Of a stretch of DNA of 64,000 bases, positions 31,758 through 40,082 are shown one piece after another. This stretch comes from Rhizorhabdus histidinilytica. Lineage in GTDB: Bacteria; Pseudomonadota; Alphaproteobacteria; Sphingomonadales; Sphingomonadaceae. Every line of letters starts with the position of its first letter. The first letter of the stretch is position 1. Position numbers and translations under genes: made by a program. The DNA is taken from contig NZ_FUYM01000007.1 of the NCBI RefSeq assembly GCF_900167915.1, positions 62,001 through 126,000 on the forward strand, given 5' to 3'. The notes below the pieces were generated by a model, which ran no database searches, was not told the DNA's origin, and saw only the letters and a list, made by a program, of their open reading frames with translations.

Positions 31758-31873
31758 GCCGCACGGAGGCGCGTCTATGGGGAGAATGCCCTGAAAGGAG
31801 GATGCGCCGACTTGGCCGATCGCCGCCGCCCTCATCCATTCGAGCCGGCGTGCAGAGCGAGGAGGAGGGCCGA

Positions 31874-32626
31874 ATGGCCGATTTCACGGGTAAGGTCGCG
31901 ATGGTGACGGGCGCCGCCACCGGCATCGGCGAAGCGATCGCGCGATCGCTGGCGACGGCGGGTGCGACGGTCGCGATCGCCGACATCGACGCCGCGGCGG
32001 CGCGGTCGACGGCGGCTGCGATCGGCGGGACGGAGAAGGCCGTCGGCATCGCCTGCGACGTCGCCGATCCGGTTTCGGTCGAGGCTGCGGTCGCGGAGGT
32101 GCGGGCGGGGCTGGGCGGCATCGACGTCCTTGTCAACAATGCCGGGCTCCATCTTACCGGCTATGTCCGCCCGGTCAGCGAGCTTCCCGTCGAGGACTGG
32201 CGCCGGCTACTCGACGTCAACGTGCTGGGCGTGGTCCACTGCGCCAAGGCCTGCCGGGAGACGATGCGCGCGCGGGGCGGCGGGGCGATCGTCAACATCG
32301 CGTCGATGGCGGCGTACAAGGGCGAGAACGCCTATGGCATCTCCAAGCTGGCGGTGCGCGGCCTGACCGTCGCGCTCGCGCGCGACTTCGCGGCGGACGG
32401 CATCCGCGTGTGCGGCGTCGCGCCGGGCTTCGTCGCGTCGGAAGCGGCGATGCGGCTGTTCCCCGAGGAGCGCCGCGACCATTATGTCAACGAGGTGCAG
32501 CTGGTCCGCCGACTAGGCCAGGTCGACGACGTCGCCAGGGCGGTCCGCTTCCTGCTGTCGGAGGATGCCTCCTTCATCACCGCCGAGACGATTCTCGTCT
32601 CCGGCGGCGCGCTGACCCGAATCTAG
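31874..32626 (+). CDS. Short-chain dehydrogenase/reductase
   Basis: A 250-residue NAD(P)-dependent oxidoreductase of the classical SDR type. The cofactor motif is TGAATGIGEA, with Asp-Ile-Asp after the second strand favouring NAD(H). NNAGLH follows, then the catalytic Ser (NIASMA) and Tyr/Lys (YGISK). A GGAGGAGGG site precedes ATG 31874. It is divergent from the acyl-CoA synthetase operon, across the AAACTGA operator region, and may share that control. It could oxidise a hydroxyl of the same substrate, for example a 3-hydroxyacyl-CoA or a ring hydroxyl. Confidence 0.92.
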   Translation: MADFTGKVAMVTGAATGIGEAIARSLATAGATVAIADIDAAAARSTAAAIGGTEKAVGIACDVADPVSVEAAVAEVRAGLGGIDVLVNNAGLHLTGYVRPVSELPVEDWRRLLDVNVLGVVHCAKACRETMRARGGGAIVNIASMAAYKGENAYGISKLAVRGLTVALARDFAADGIRVCGVAPGFVASEAAMRLFPEERRDHYVNEVQLVRRLGQVDDVARAVRFLLSEDASFITAETILVSGGALTRI

Positions 32627-32647
32627 CCTGCCGTCGCCGAAGGATGG

Positions 32648-33817
32648 TCAGTTCGCGGCGGGCCAGCGCAGCGGCAGCGCCGAGAGCGTGTTGAGCCGGC
32701 CGGAGCGGGCGACCACGCCGTCGGGATCGGCGACCTCGAAGTCGGGAATCCGCTTGAGCCACTCGGTCGTGGCCACGCGCAGTTCCATCCGCGCGAGATG
32801 CGAGCCGACGCAGCGATGGCTGCCGACCGCGAAGGCGACGTGGCGCTTGTCCGAACGATCGAAGTCGACCGACAGCGGATCGTCGAAGCGGCGTTCATCG
32901 AGCCCGTAGAGGCTGGTCGGCAGCAGGATCATCTCGCCGGGCTCCAGCACCACGCCCTTATATTCGGTACGATGGCGGACGGTGCGCGCGAGATTGGCGA
33001 TGCCGTGGCGGCGCAATATCTCCTCGATCGCGTCTGGAATCTTCTCCGGATCGCCGGACAGCGCGCGGCGATGGTCAGGGTGCATGGCCAGGAAGCGCGC
33101 CGTGAAGCTCAATCCCGCGACCACCGTGTCGAGGCCCGCGAACATGACGTTGGCGCTCAGGCTCAGCAGGTCGTCGCGGCTGATCGGCTCGCCGTTGATC
33201 CGGCTGCGCATCAGATGGCTCAGCGCGTCGTCCCCCGGCCGCGCGGCGCGCTCGGCGATCTTGCCGTCGAGATAGTCGATCATCGTGTTGAACGCGCGCG
33301 AGATAGCGGCATGGTCGGGGCTGCGCGCGATCGCATCGACATGCGGGGCGAGCAGCTTATGGTCCTCCAGCGGCAGGTCCATCATCGACAGGAAGATGGC
33401 GATCGGCAGCTTGGCGGCGAAATCGGCGACATAGTCGCAATGGCCGCGCGGCTTCATCTCCTCGATCAGCCGGATCGACATCGTCCGGGCCTTCTCCTCG
33501 AGCAGGCCGATCGCCTTGGGGGAGAAGAGCGGCATGATCGCCTTGCGGAAATCGAGATGCTCGGCGCCGTCGCGTTCGGCCGGCGCGAATTTGCGTTCGC
33601 GCTCCTCCTCCTTCGGGATCGCGACGAACTCGGTGCAGAAGCGTTCGTCGTCGCGGTAGATGTCGTAGATGTCCTCGGCGCGGGTGACGACCCAATGGCC
33701 GCCGTTGCGCGGCGTCCAGAACATGTCCGGTCCTTCATGCAAGGTCTTCCAGCCGAGCTGGATGTCGCCGCCTACGGGTTTCACGGCATAATAGTCGAAA
33801 TCGACCTGCGCGCGCAT
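32648..33817 (-). CDS. Cytochrome P450
   Basis: A 389-residue soluble bacterial P450. The heme-ligand loop is FAVGSHRCVGSHLAR with Cys336, in which the usual FGxGxHxC is changed to FAVGSHRC. The I-helix oxygen motif is MFAGLDTV and the K-helix ExxR is EEILRR. It starts at ATG 33817 behind GAGGAAG; the longer frame upstream is shadow sequence. No ferredoxin or ferredoxin reductase gene is near, so electrons must come from elsewhere. It hydroxylates or demethylates a small hydrophobic compound. It is divergent from an aldehyde dehydrogenase, as expected for sequential oxidation of a methyl or methoxy group. Confidence 0.93.
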   Translation of the reverse strand: MRAQVDFDYYAVKPVGGDIQLGWKTLHEGPDMFWTPRNGGHWVVTRAEDIYDIYRDDERFCTEFVAIPKEEERERKFAPAERDGAEHLDFRKAIMPLFSPKAIGLLEEKARTMSIRLIEEMKPRGHCDYVADFAAKLPIAIFLSMMDLPLEDHKLLAPHVDAIARSPDHAAISRAFNTMIDYLDGKIAERAARPGDDALSHLMRSRINGEPISRDDLLSLSANVMFAGLDTVVAGLSFTARFLAMHPDHRRALSGDPEKIPDAIEEILRRHGIANLARTVRHRTEYKGVVLEPGEMILLPTSLYGLDERRFDDPLSVDFDRSDKRHVAFAVGSHRCVGSHLARMELRVATTEWLKRIPDFEVADPDGVVARSGRLNTLSALPLRWPAAN

Positions 33818-34052
33818 CGTTGCTTCCTCTTCCCATTGCTTGCGCCGCCTGAGCGGTCTGCGATCGCCAACCGGGCAGATCGATGCCAGCCCCGGGCGCG
33901 CGTGCCAAGGAACCGGTTTGGCGGCAGTCTTGGCGATTTCTCCCAAGTGAAGCAGAATCGATCCGGTGCGGCTCGTGCCGGCATTTAATACCACGTCCGT
34001 ACCGACGGCCGCATCGCGCGCCGCGGATCGTCATCCCGAAAGGTCTAACCCC
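33818..34052. other. Divergent promoter region of P450 and aldehyde dehydrogenase
   Basis: A 235-bp gap without a gene. A possible -10 (TAATAC near 33987) faces the dehydrogenase. No clear inverted repeat of either operator family in this window was found. Confidence 0.3.
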
Positions 34053-35555
34053 ATGAGCGAGCTGCCCCATTTCGACGCCTGGATAGGGGGGCGCGCCGTG
34101 CCCGCGGCGAGCGGAGCGACCTTCTCCTCGGACAATCCCTTCGACGAGGCCGACTGGTGCACGGTCGCACGGTGCGACGCGCGCGACATCGACGCCGCGG
34201 TCGCCGCCGCGCAGGCGGCACGCCGCCCGTGGCGCGAGATGGGCGGAGCGGGGCGGGGCCGCCGCCTGTTCGACCTCGCCGCGCTGATCGAGCGCGACGC
34301 GGAGCGGCTGGCGGCGATCGAGGTCCGCGACAATGGCAAGCTGCTGGCCGAGATGCGCGCCCAGATGCATGCGGTCGCCGGCTGGTACCGCTATTTCGCC
34401 GGGTTGGCGGACAAGGTCGAGGGAATGCAGATACCGCTCGACCGTCCGGGGTTGTTGAGCTTCACCCGGCTCGAGCCGCTTGGCGTGGTAGGCCTGATCA
34501 CGCCGTGGAATTCGCCGCTGCTGCTGCTCGCCAACAAGCTCGCGCCGGCGCTCGCGGCCGGCAACACCGCCGTCGTGAAGCCGTCCGAATTCACCTCCGC
34601 CGCGACGATCGAACTCGCCAGGCTCTGTGACGAGGCGGGCTTGCCGGCGGGGACGGTCAACGTCGTGCCCGGCTTCGGCGCGGAGGCGGGCGCCGCCCTG
34701 GTCGCGCATCCGGGCGTCGCCAAGCTGGCCTTCACCGGATCCGAGACGGGCGGGCAGCGCATCTATGAGGGCGCGGCGAGCGCGCTCAAGCCGGCGACGC
34801 TCGAACTCGGCGGCAAGTCGCCGAACATCGTCTTCGCCGACGCCGACCTGGAGGCGGCGGTGATGGGCGCGGTCACCGGCATCTTCTCGGCGGCGGGGCA
34901 GAGCTGCATTGCAGGATCGCGCCTGCTGCTCGAACGATCGATCCACGACCGGTTCGTCGCTGAGCTCGTGGAGGTCGCGAAGCGTGCCCGGCTCGGCGAT
35001 CCGCTGTCGCCCGATACCAATATCGGGCCGATCGCGACCCGGCCGCAGCTCGACAAGATCCTCGCCTATCTGGAGATCGCCGAGGCCGAAGGGGCGTCCT
35101 TCGCGCTCGACGGACGCAAGGCGCCGGGGCTGTCGGAGCTCACCGGACGTTTCGTCGGACCGACCGTGCTCGCCGGCGTGCACAACGGCATGCGTATCGT
35201 GCGCGAGGAGGTGTTCGGTCCGGTCCTGTCGGTCATTCCCTTCGATGGCGAGGAGGAGGCGCTGGCGATCGCCAATGACAGCCCCTACGGCCTCGCCGCC
35301 GGCCTGTGGACACAGGACGCCGGCCGGGCGTTGCGCCTGGCCGAGCAGGTCGAGGCGGGCACCGTCTGGATCAACACCTATCGGATGGGAGGCCATGCCC
35401 TGCCGTTCGGCGGCTACAAGCGCAGCGGGCTCGGCCGCGAGGGCGGGGTCGACGCGATCAGGGATTATCTGCAGGTCAAGACGGTGGTGATGAGCACGCT
35501 CCGGCAGGTCAGCGATCCCTATGTGATGCGGACGGCCGAAGCACGCGTGGAATAA
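34053..35555 (+). CDS. Aldehyde dehydrogenase
   Basis: A 500-residue NAD(P)-dependent aldehyde dehydrogenase. Catalytic Cys285 is in AAGQSCIAGSR and general base Glu251 in LELGGKSPN. The cofactor loop is FTGSETGG, and the C-terminal segment GGYKRSGLGREGG leads into the oligomerisation strand. The start at ATG 34053 has an AAAGG site; the frame upstream to 33966 lacks one. It is divergent from the P450 gene, and a TonB receptor follows 189 bp downstream. It likely oxidises the aldehyde formed after P450 or alcohol oxidation to a carboxylic acid, which the CoA synthetase could then activate. Confidence 0.93.
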   Translation: MSELPHFDAWIGGRAVPAASGATFSSDNPFDEADWCTVARCDARDIDAAVAAAQAARRPWREMGGAGRGRRLFDLAALIERDAERLAAIEVRDNGKLLAEMRAQMHAVAGWYRYFAGLADKVEGMQIPLDRPGLLSFTRLEPLGVVGLITPWNSPLLLLANKLAPALAAGNTAVVKPSEFTSAATIELARLCDEAGLPAGTVNVVPGFGAEAGAALVAHPGVAKLAFTGSETGGQRIYEGAASALKPATLELGGKSPNIVFADADLEAAVMGAVTGIFSAAGQSCIAGSRLLLERSIHDRFVAELVEVAKRARLGDPLSPDTNIGPIATRPQLDKILAYLEIAEAEGASFALDGRKAPGLSELTGRFVGPTVLAGVHNGMRIVREEVFGPVLSVIPFDGEEEALAIANDSPYGLAAGLWTQDAGRALRLAEQVEAGTVWINTYRMGGHALPFGGYKRSGLGREGGVDAIRDYLQVKTVVMSTLRQVSDPYVMRTAEARVE

Positions 35556-35695
35556 TAATGGGGAGGCGCGGAAAGCCCGTTTTCCAAGGCTCGGCTGACT
35601 GCGGTGATTTGTACCCTAATGGCTGCGGGGCCGAACTCGACGAACGGTGAACGGCCTCTGTAAAACCATCGATGGGCCAAAAGACTAGATAAAGT

Positions 35696-35713
35696 CGCAG
35701 GATGATCCCTGCG
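35696..35713 (+). other. Hairpin in leader of TonB receptor
   Basis: CGCAGG and CCTGCG form a 6-bp stem with a 6-nt loop, 31 bp before the receptor ATG at 35745. Whether it is regulatory is unclear; no known riboswitch pattern was recognised in the 189-bp leader. Confidence 0.25.
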
Positions 35714-35744
35714 GGCCGCAACCTTGGGTAGGGGAATATTCAAC

Positions 35745-38192
35745 ATGACGAGAATGCACCCGCATGGATGGGGTCTTTCCGCTTCGCTTTCCGCGCTGGC
35801 GCTGGCGATGGTAGCGGCGCCGGCACAGGCGCAGGCTCCGGCGGCGGCCGATGCCGCGACCGGCGCGGACGACGACAGGGGGCTCGCCGACATCGTCGTG
35901 ACCGCGCAGCGCCGCGAGCAGTCGCTCTCCCGTGTTCCCGTCTCGGTGCAGGCGGTCGGCGCGGCCACCCTCAAGACCCAGGTGATCGAGGATACGCCGT
36001 CGCTGGTGAAGGCCTCGCCCTCGGTCGCCTTCACCGGCGGCTTCTCGGCCAATTCGAGCGGCTTCCTGATCCGCGGTATCTCGTCCGCCTCGTCCGAGGG
36101 CGGCGTCCAGCAGAGCACCGCGATGGTGATCGACGGCGTGCCGCTGGCGCGCCCCGGCGAATTCCTCGGCGATCTGGGCGATATCGAGCGGGTCGAGATC
36201 CTGCGCGGTCCGCAGGGCACGCTGTTCGGCAAGAACGCGACCGCGGGCGTGGTCAGCATCGTCACCCAGCGTCCCACCGACGATTTCCGCGGCTATATCG
36301 AGGGCGGCGCCACCACCGACGAGGAATATCTGATCCGCGGCATGATCAACGCGCCGCTCGGCCAGGGGGCCCGCCTGCGCCTGAACGGCTATTATCGCCA
36401 TCTCGATCCGCTGGTGAAGAACCTCAGCACCGGCGCCGACCAGTACGGGTTCGAGAATTATGGCTTCGCGGCCAAGCTTGACCTCGACCTGTCCGACACG
36501 GTCACGGCGAAGCTCAGCGCCGACTATCGCCACGGCTACAGCACTTTCGGCCAGGCGCTGAACATCGTGCCGAGCACCGGCATCGGCGCACAGCAGATCG
36601 CCGCGCTCGGCTTCACGCCGACGCCCGGCGTGGTGAAGATGGCGACCGACGGCATCAGCTTCGACCGCAGCCGCGGCTATTCGTTCACCGGCGAGCTGGG
36701 TTGGGAGGCGAACGATCGGGTCAAGGTGACGTCGATCACCGGCTATCGCGACTTCCGCGACGACAATCTCAGCGATGTCGACAATACCCCGGCCGGCTTC
36801 CTCATCGGCAAGGGTTTCTCGCCCAATCCGACCCGCTATCCGGTGATGTACGTCAGCACCGATACGCCGCGCCAGCCGCAGCGTGTCTCCTATTTCTCGG
36901 AGGAGCTGCGCGCCAACTATTCGGACGAGCGGCTCGATGTGGTCGGTGGCTTCTTCTACCAGACGCTGAAGGATCGCGGCGAGGGCGTGACCCCGTTCAT
37001 CTTCGACGGCGCCTTCGTGCTGCGCAATCCGGCGCTGGCCGGCACCTATTTCTACAATGCGACCTATCTGAACTATCGCATCGACGACGACACCTGGGCG
37101 GCATTCGGCGATGTGACGTTCAAGCTCAACGACACGCTCTCGCTGTTCGCGGGCGCGCGCTACACCCATGAATCGATCCAGCTCAAATATGATAATGTGA
37201 GCTATTTCGGCGCGGTCGCCGCCAATTATGGCGCGGTGATCCTGCCGGGACCGAACGGCCAGCCGGCGATCGACGTCGCCACCGCCCGGCCCAACCTCGC
37301 GCCGACCGGCGCGATCAACTACCAGATCGGCCGCGTGACCAACAATGTCTCGGGCCGCGCCGGCATCCAGTGGCAGCCGACGACCGACTACAACTTCTAC
37401 TTCTCGTACAATCGCGGCTACAAGGGATCGGCGGCCGACGTGTCGCGCGGCTCGGGCAACCCGACCGCGACCTATTCCCCGCTGCTCGCACCTGAAATCG
37501 CGACCAGCTTCGAACTCGGCTCGAAGGGCCGGCTGTTCGATGGCAACGTCCAGTACAGCCTGAACTTCTTCAAGCAGAAGGTGCGCAACCTGCAGCAGGC
37601 GGTGGTACAGCTCACCGGTGCCAACGCGACGGTGACGCAGCTCATCAACGCCGGCGCGGTCAAGACCGACGGCGTCGAGTTCGAGGCGCGCGCGCGCGTT
37701 GCCGATGGCCTCACCCTCGACGGCGGTTTCGCCTATGCCGATCCACGCTATTCGGGCGGACTGTTCGTGGCCTGCTATCCCGGACAGACGGTGGCGCAGG
37801 GCTGCGTCAACAACCGCCAGGCGATGAACGGCAAGCAGACCGTCAACTCCTACAAGTGGCGCTACAATCTCGGCGCGACCTATACGAACGACCTGCCGAA
37901 CCTGCCGGTCGGCGTGACGATCAACATCGGCTGGCAGTGGTTCGACGACTCGCCCCAGCGCGTCGACACCGATCCGCTCCTGGTCGAACCGTCGCGGGGA
38001 ATGCTCGATGCATCGATCACCATCGCCGACGATGACCAGCGCTGGTCGCTCCAGATCTACGGCAAGAACCTGACCAACAATTTCTATTATGGTGGCCGGG
38101 TCAACGTCGACAATACGATCTCGCGCGTCTCGGGCTACGTCTTCCGCGATTATAAGCGCTATGGCGGCATGAAGTTGACCTACAACTTCTAA
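35745..38192 (+). CDS. TonB-dependent receptor
   Basis: An 815-residue outer-membrane transporter, the longest of the four here. The signal peptide (1-30) ends APAQAQ. DIVVTAQRREQ is the TonB-box-like segment, ILRGPQGTLFGKNATAGVVSIVTQRP is in the plug, and the barrel ends GGMKLTYNF. ATG 35745 is chosen because it begins the signal peptide behind AGGGGAA; seven codons upstream are excluded. A metallo-beta-lactamase-fold lactonase follows after 40 bp and is likely co-transcribed. The extra length is in barrel loops with several Cys residues (CYPGQ, GCVNN) that may form an external disulphide. The ligand is unknown. Confidence 0.93.
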   Translation: MTRMHPHGWGLSASLSALALAMVAAPAQAQAPAAADAATGADDDRGLADIVVTAQRREQSLSRVPVSVQAVGAATLKTQVIEDTPSLVKASPSVAFTGGFSANSSGFLIRGISSASSEGGVQQSTAMVIDGVPLARPGEFLGDLGDIERVEILRGPQGTLFGKNATAGVVSIVTQRPTDDFRGYIEGGATTDEEYLIRGMINAPLGQGARLRLNGYYRHLDPLVKNLSTGADQYGFENYGFAAKLDLDLSDTVTAKLSADYRHGYSTFGQALNIVPSTGIGAQQIAALGFTPTPGVVKMATDGISFDRSRGYSFTGELGWEANDRVKVTSITGYRDFRDDNLSDVDNTPAGFLIGKGFSPNPTRYPVMYVSTDTPRQPQRVSYFSEELRANYSDERLDVVGGFFYQTLKDRGEGVTPFIFDGAFVLRNPALAGTYFYNATYLNYRIDDDTWAAFGDVTFKLNDTLSLFAGARYTHESIQLKYDNVSYFGAVAANYGAVILPGPNGQPAIDVATARPNLAPTGAINYQIGRVTNNVSGRAGIQWQPTTDYNFYFSYNRGYKGSAADVSRGSGNPTATYSPLLAPEIATSFELGSKGRLFDGNVQYSLNFFKQKVRNLQQAVVQLTGANATVTQLINAGAVKTDGVEFEARARVADGLTLDGGFAYADPRYSGGLFVACYPGQTVAQGCVNNRQAMNGKQTVNSYKWRYNLGATYTNDLPNLPVGVTINIGWQWFDDSPQRVDTDPLLVEPSRGMLDASITIADDDQRWSLQIYGKNLTNNFYYGGRVNVDNTISRVSGYVFRDYKRYGGMKLTYNF

Positions 38193-38232
38193 GCGATCGA
38201 TCGCGTGCGACACCGAATGGAAAATAACGACG

Positions 38233-39027
38233 ATGACAAAGACCAAAGTCTATCTTCTCGATTTCGGCTCGCTCGTGATGGACGGCTACATGATGTTCTG
38301 GGGAAGGGGCCCCGGCGGCCCCTTCCGCTTTCCCACCTATGGCGTGCTGATCGATCATGCCGAGGGTCGATTCCTGTTCGACACGGGATATGACGGCGGC
38401 TTCTTCGCGAAGAATCTTCCGTTCGTGACCATCGACCAGAGCGCACGGCAGACGGTTCCGGGGCAGCTCGACCTGATCGGCCTCCGGCCGCGGGACATCA
38501 CCCATGTCCTCAACTCGCATTATCATGTCGATCATGTCGGCGGGAACCACCACTGCACCCACGCGACCACCATCTGCCATAAGTGCGAGCTGGAGGCCTA
38601 TGACGATCCCGAGCCGTGGGAGGCGATGGGCTATTCAGACCGCAGCCTGTCCGGGGCGAGCGGCGCGGACGACGTCTCCGACCGCGCGGACGACATATAC
38701 ACGCCACGCTTCGAACTCATTTCCGGGGATGCCCGGATCGCGAAGGGCGTGACCTTGTTCGAAACGCCGGGACACACGCCCGGCCATTACAGCCTGATGG
38801 TCGAACTGGCCGATCGCCGGCCGATGCTGTTCACCGGGGATGCCTGCTACACGCAGCGCAGCCTGGAGGAGAACATCATCGCCAACTCGCACAGCGACGT
38901 GAAGCAGTCCTTCGCTTCACTCGAACGGCTGCGCCAGCTCGCCGAGCAACATGACGCCGAGCTGTTCTACTCGCACGATCCGGCGCGTTGGGCGGAGTGG
39001 AAGCCGGCGCCCTACCATTATAGCTGA
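38233..39027 (+). CDS. Metallo-beta-lactamase-fold lactonase (N-acyl homoserine lactonase family)
   Basis: A 264-residue metallohydrolase. The di-metal motif SHYHVDH gives His96, His98, Asp100 and His101; TPGHTPGHYSLM and FTGDACY supply the further His and bridging Asp. The C-terminal FYSHDPARWAEW includes the last His. The pattern and size match the AiiA/AttM and 4-pyridoxolactonase group, which open lactone rings. In this setting, 40 bp behind a TonB receptor, opening of a lactone imported or made in the pathway is more likely than quorum quenching. A GGAAAA-type site precedes the ATG. The gene ends 22 bp before an intergenic palindrome. Confidence 0.88.
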   Translation: MTKTKVYLLDFGSLVMDGYMMFWGRGPGGPFRFPTYGVLIDHAEGRFLFDTGYDGGFFAKNLPFVTIDQSARQTVPGQLDLIGLRPRDITHVLNSHYHVDHVGGNHHCTHATTICHKCELEAYDDPEPWEAMGYSDRSLSGASGADDVSDRADDIYTPRFELISGDARIAKGVTLFETPGHTPGHYSLMVELADRRPMLFTGDACYTQRSLEENIIANSHSDVKQSFASLERLRQLAEQHDAELFYSHDPARWAEWKPAPYHYS

Positions 39028-39048
39028 AATCGCCAACCGCCGCGCGGA

Positions 39049-39075
39049 CGTCATCCCGGCGAGGCCGGGATGACG
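39049..39075. repeat. Intergenic palindrome (REP-like) / bidirectional terminator
   Basis: CGTCATCCCGGC (39049-39060) and GCCGGGATGACG (39064-39075) form a perfect 12-bp stem with a 3-nt loop, in the gap between convergent genes. TCATCCCGGC palindromes of this sort are recurrent intergenic elements in alphaproteobacteria. It probably ends or protects transcripts from both sides. Confidence 0.65.
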
Positions 39076-39085
39076 AAACCGTTCC

Positions 39086-39934
39086 TCAGACTTCGTGCGG
39101 GGTCATCTTGTGCTCGGCGGTCGGCCCGTCGGGCCATTGGCGGGTGATCGTGTCGCGTCCTTCCGCGTAACGCTTCTCGATCAGGTCGAGATCCTGCGGA
39201 TGGGTCCAGATGTAGAAATCCTCGTTCTCGATCCCCGCGGCGACGAGCTGGCCGACCCGCTCGGGGTTCATGCCCAGGTCGAGCATCGCCTGCTGGTTGC
39301 GCGGATCGCCCGAGACCTTGCCGCCATATTCGGCCGGCCGGTTGCGTCCGGCATCCCAGATCGAGGTGTTGACGATGCCGGGGCAGAGCACGCCGACGCC
39401 GATCGCGGGGCCATATTCGGTACGGAATGCCTCGCTCAGCCCCAGCACCGCATGCTTGGACGCGACATAGGCGGCGATGCCCTTGGTCGGCGCGCCGATC
39501 GAATGGTGCGATCCGGTGCTGACGATCCAGGCCGGCCCGCCCTGTTCGCGGAAGCGACGGCCGAACTCGCGCATGCCGTTGAATACGCCGACGACGTTGA
39601 CGTCGAGCTGCCAGCGGAAATCGGTATCGGAGATATCGAAACCCGGCCCGGTCAGGCAGACCCCGGCGTTGTTGCAGAGGATGTCGATACGGCCCAGTGC
39701 CGACCAGCCATGGTCCGCCATCGCGGCGACCGCCGCCGGATCGCGCACATCGGCGGCGAAGGACGAGGACCGAACGCCGCGCGCCGCGACCTCGGCTGCG
39801 ACGGCCTCCGCCTTGGCGCCTTCGATGTCGACCACCACCACATTTGTCCCGGCGTCGGCGAACGCCAGCGCGATGCCGCGTCCGATACCACTCCCGGCGC
39901 CGGTGACGACCGCGCTCTTTCCGGCCAATTTCAT
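39086..39934 (-). CDS. Short-chain dehydrogenase/reductase
   Basis: A 282-residue classical SDR. It has TGAGSGIGRG for cofactor binding, VVDIEGAK (an Asp favouring NAD), NNAGVC, then the catalytic Ser in VSTGSHHS and Tyr/Lys in YVASK. An ideal AGGAGGAGCTTC site fixes ATG 39934. The C-terminal part is longer than the 250-residue average and carries NIEN-type acidic and aromatic stretches (EDFYIWTHPQDLDLIE), seen in a subgroup of catabolic SDRs that often act on cyclic alcohols. It is convergent with the lactonase gene. It is transcribed alone or with an upstream gap of 148 bp to the MFS_3 stop. Confidence 0.92.
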   Translation of the reverse strand: MKLAGKSAVVTGAGSGIGRGIALAFADAGTNVVVVDIEGAKAEAVAAEVAARGVRSSSFAADVRDPAAVAAMADHGWSALGRIDILCNNAGVCLTGPGFDISDTDFRWQLDVNVVGVFNGMREFGRRFREQGGPAWIVSTGSHHSIGAPTKGIAAYVASKHAVLGLSEAFRTEYGPAIGVGVLCPGIVNTSIWDAGRNRPAEYGGKVSGDPRNQQAMLDLGMNPERVGQLVAAGIENEDFYIWTHPQDLDLIEKRYAEGRDTITRQWPDGPTAEHKMTPHEV

Positions 39935-40082
39935 GAAGCTCCTCCTCCTTGTCTCGCCGTGGCGATCCGCTGCCGACGGCACCGGACCCCTGCGGGACGC
40001 CATCCTACAGGCCGGCTCCGGGGTCCCGTCATTCGAATAGCGCTGGGTTGAGGTACGCCCTTCCCGGAAGCAGGCGGCCCGG

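Noticed and set aside
35556-35744. Cobalamin or other riboswitch before the third TonB receptor
   Set aside because: No B12-box or other conserved riboswitch core was seen; only one small hairpin is present.
38233-39027. A dedicated quorum-quenching system
   Set aside because: No luxI/luxR-type gene is in the window. Coupling to a receptor fits catabolism better.
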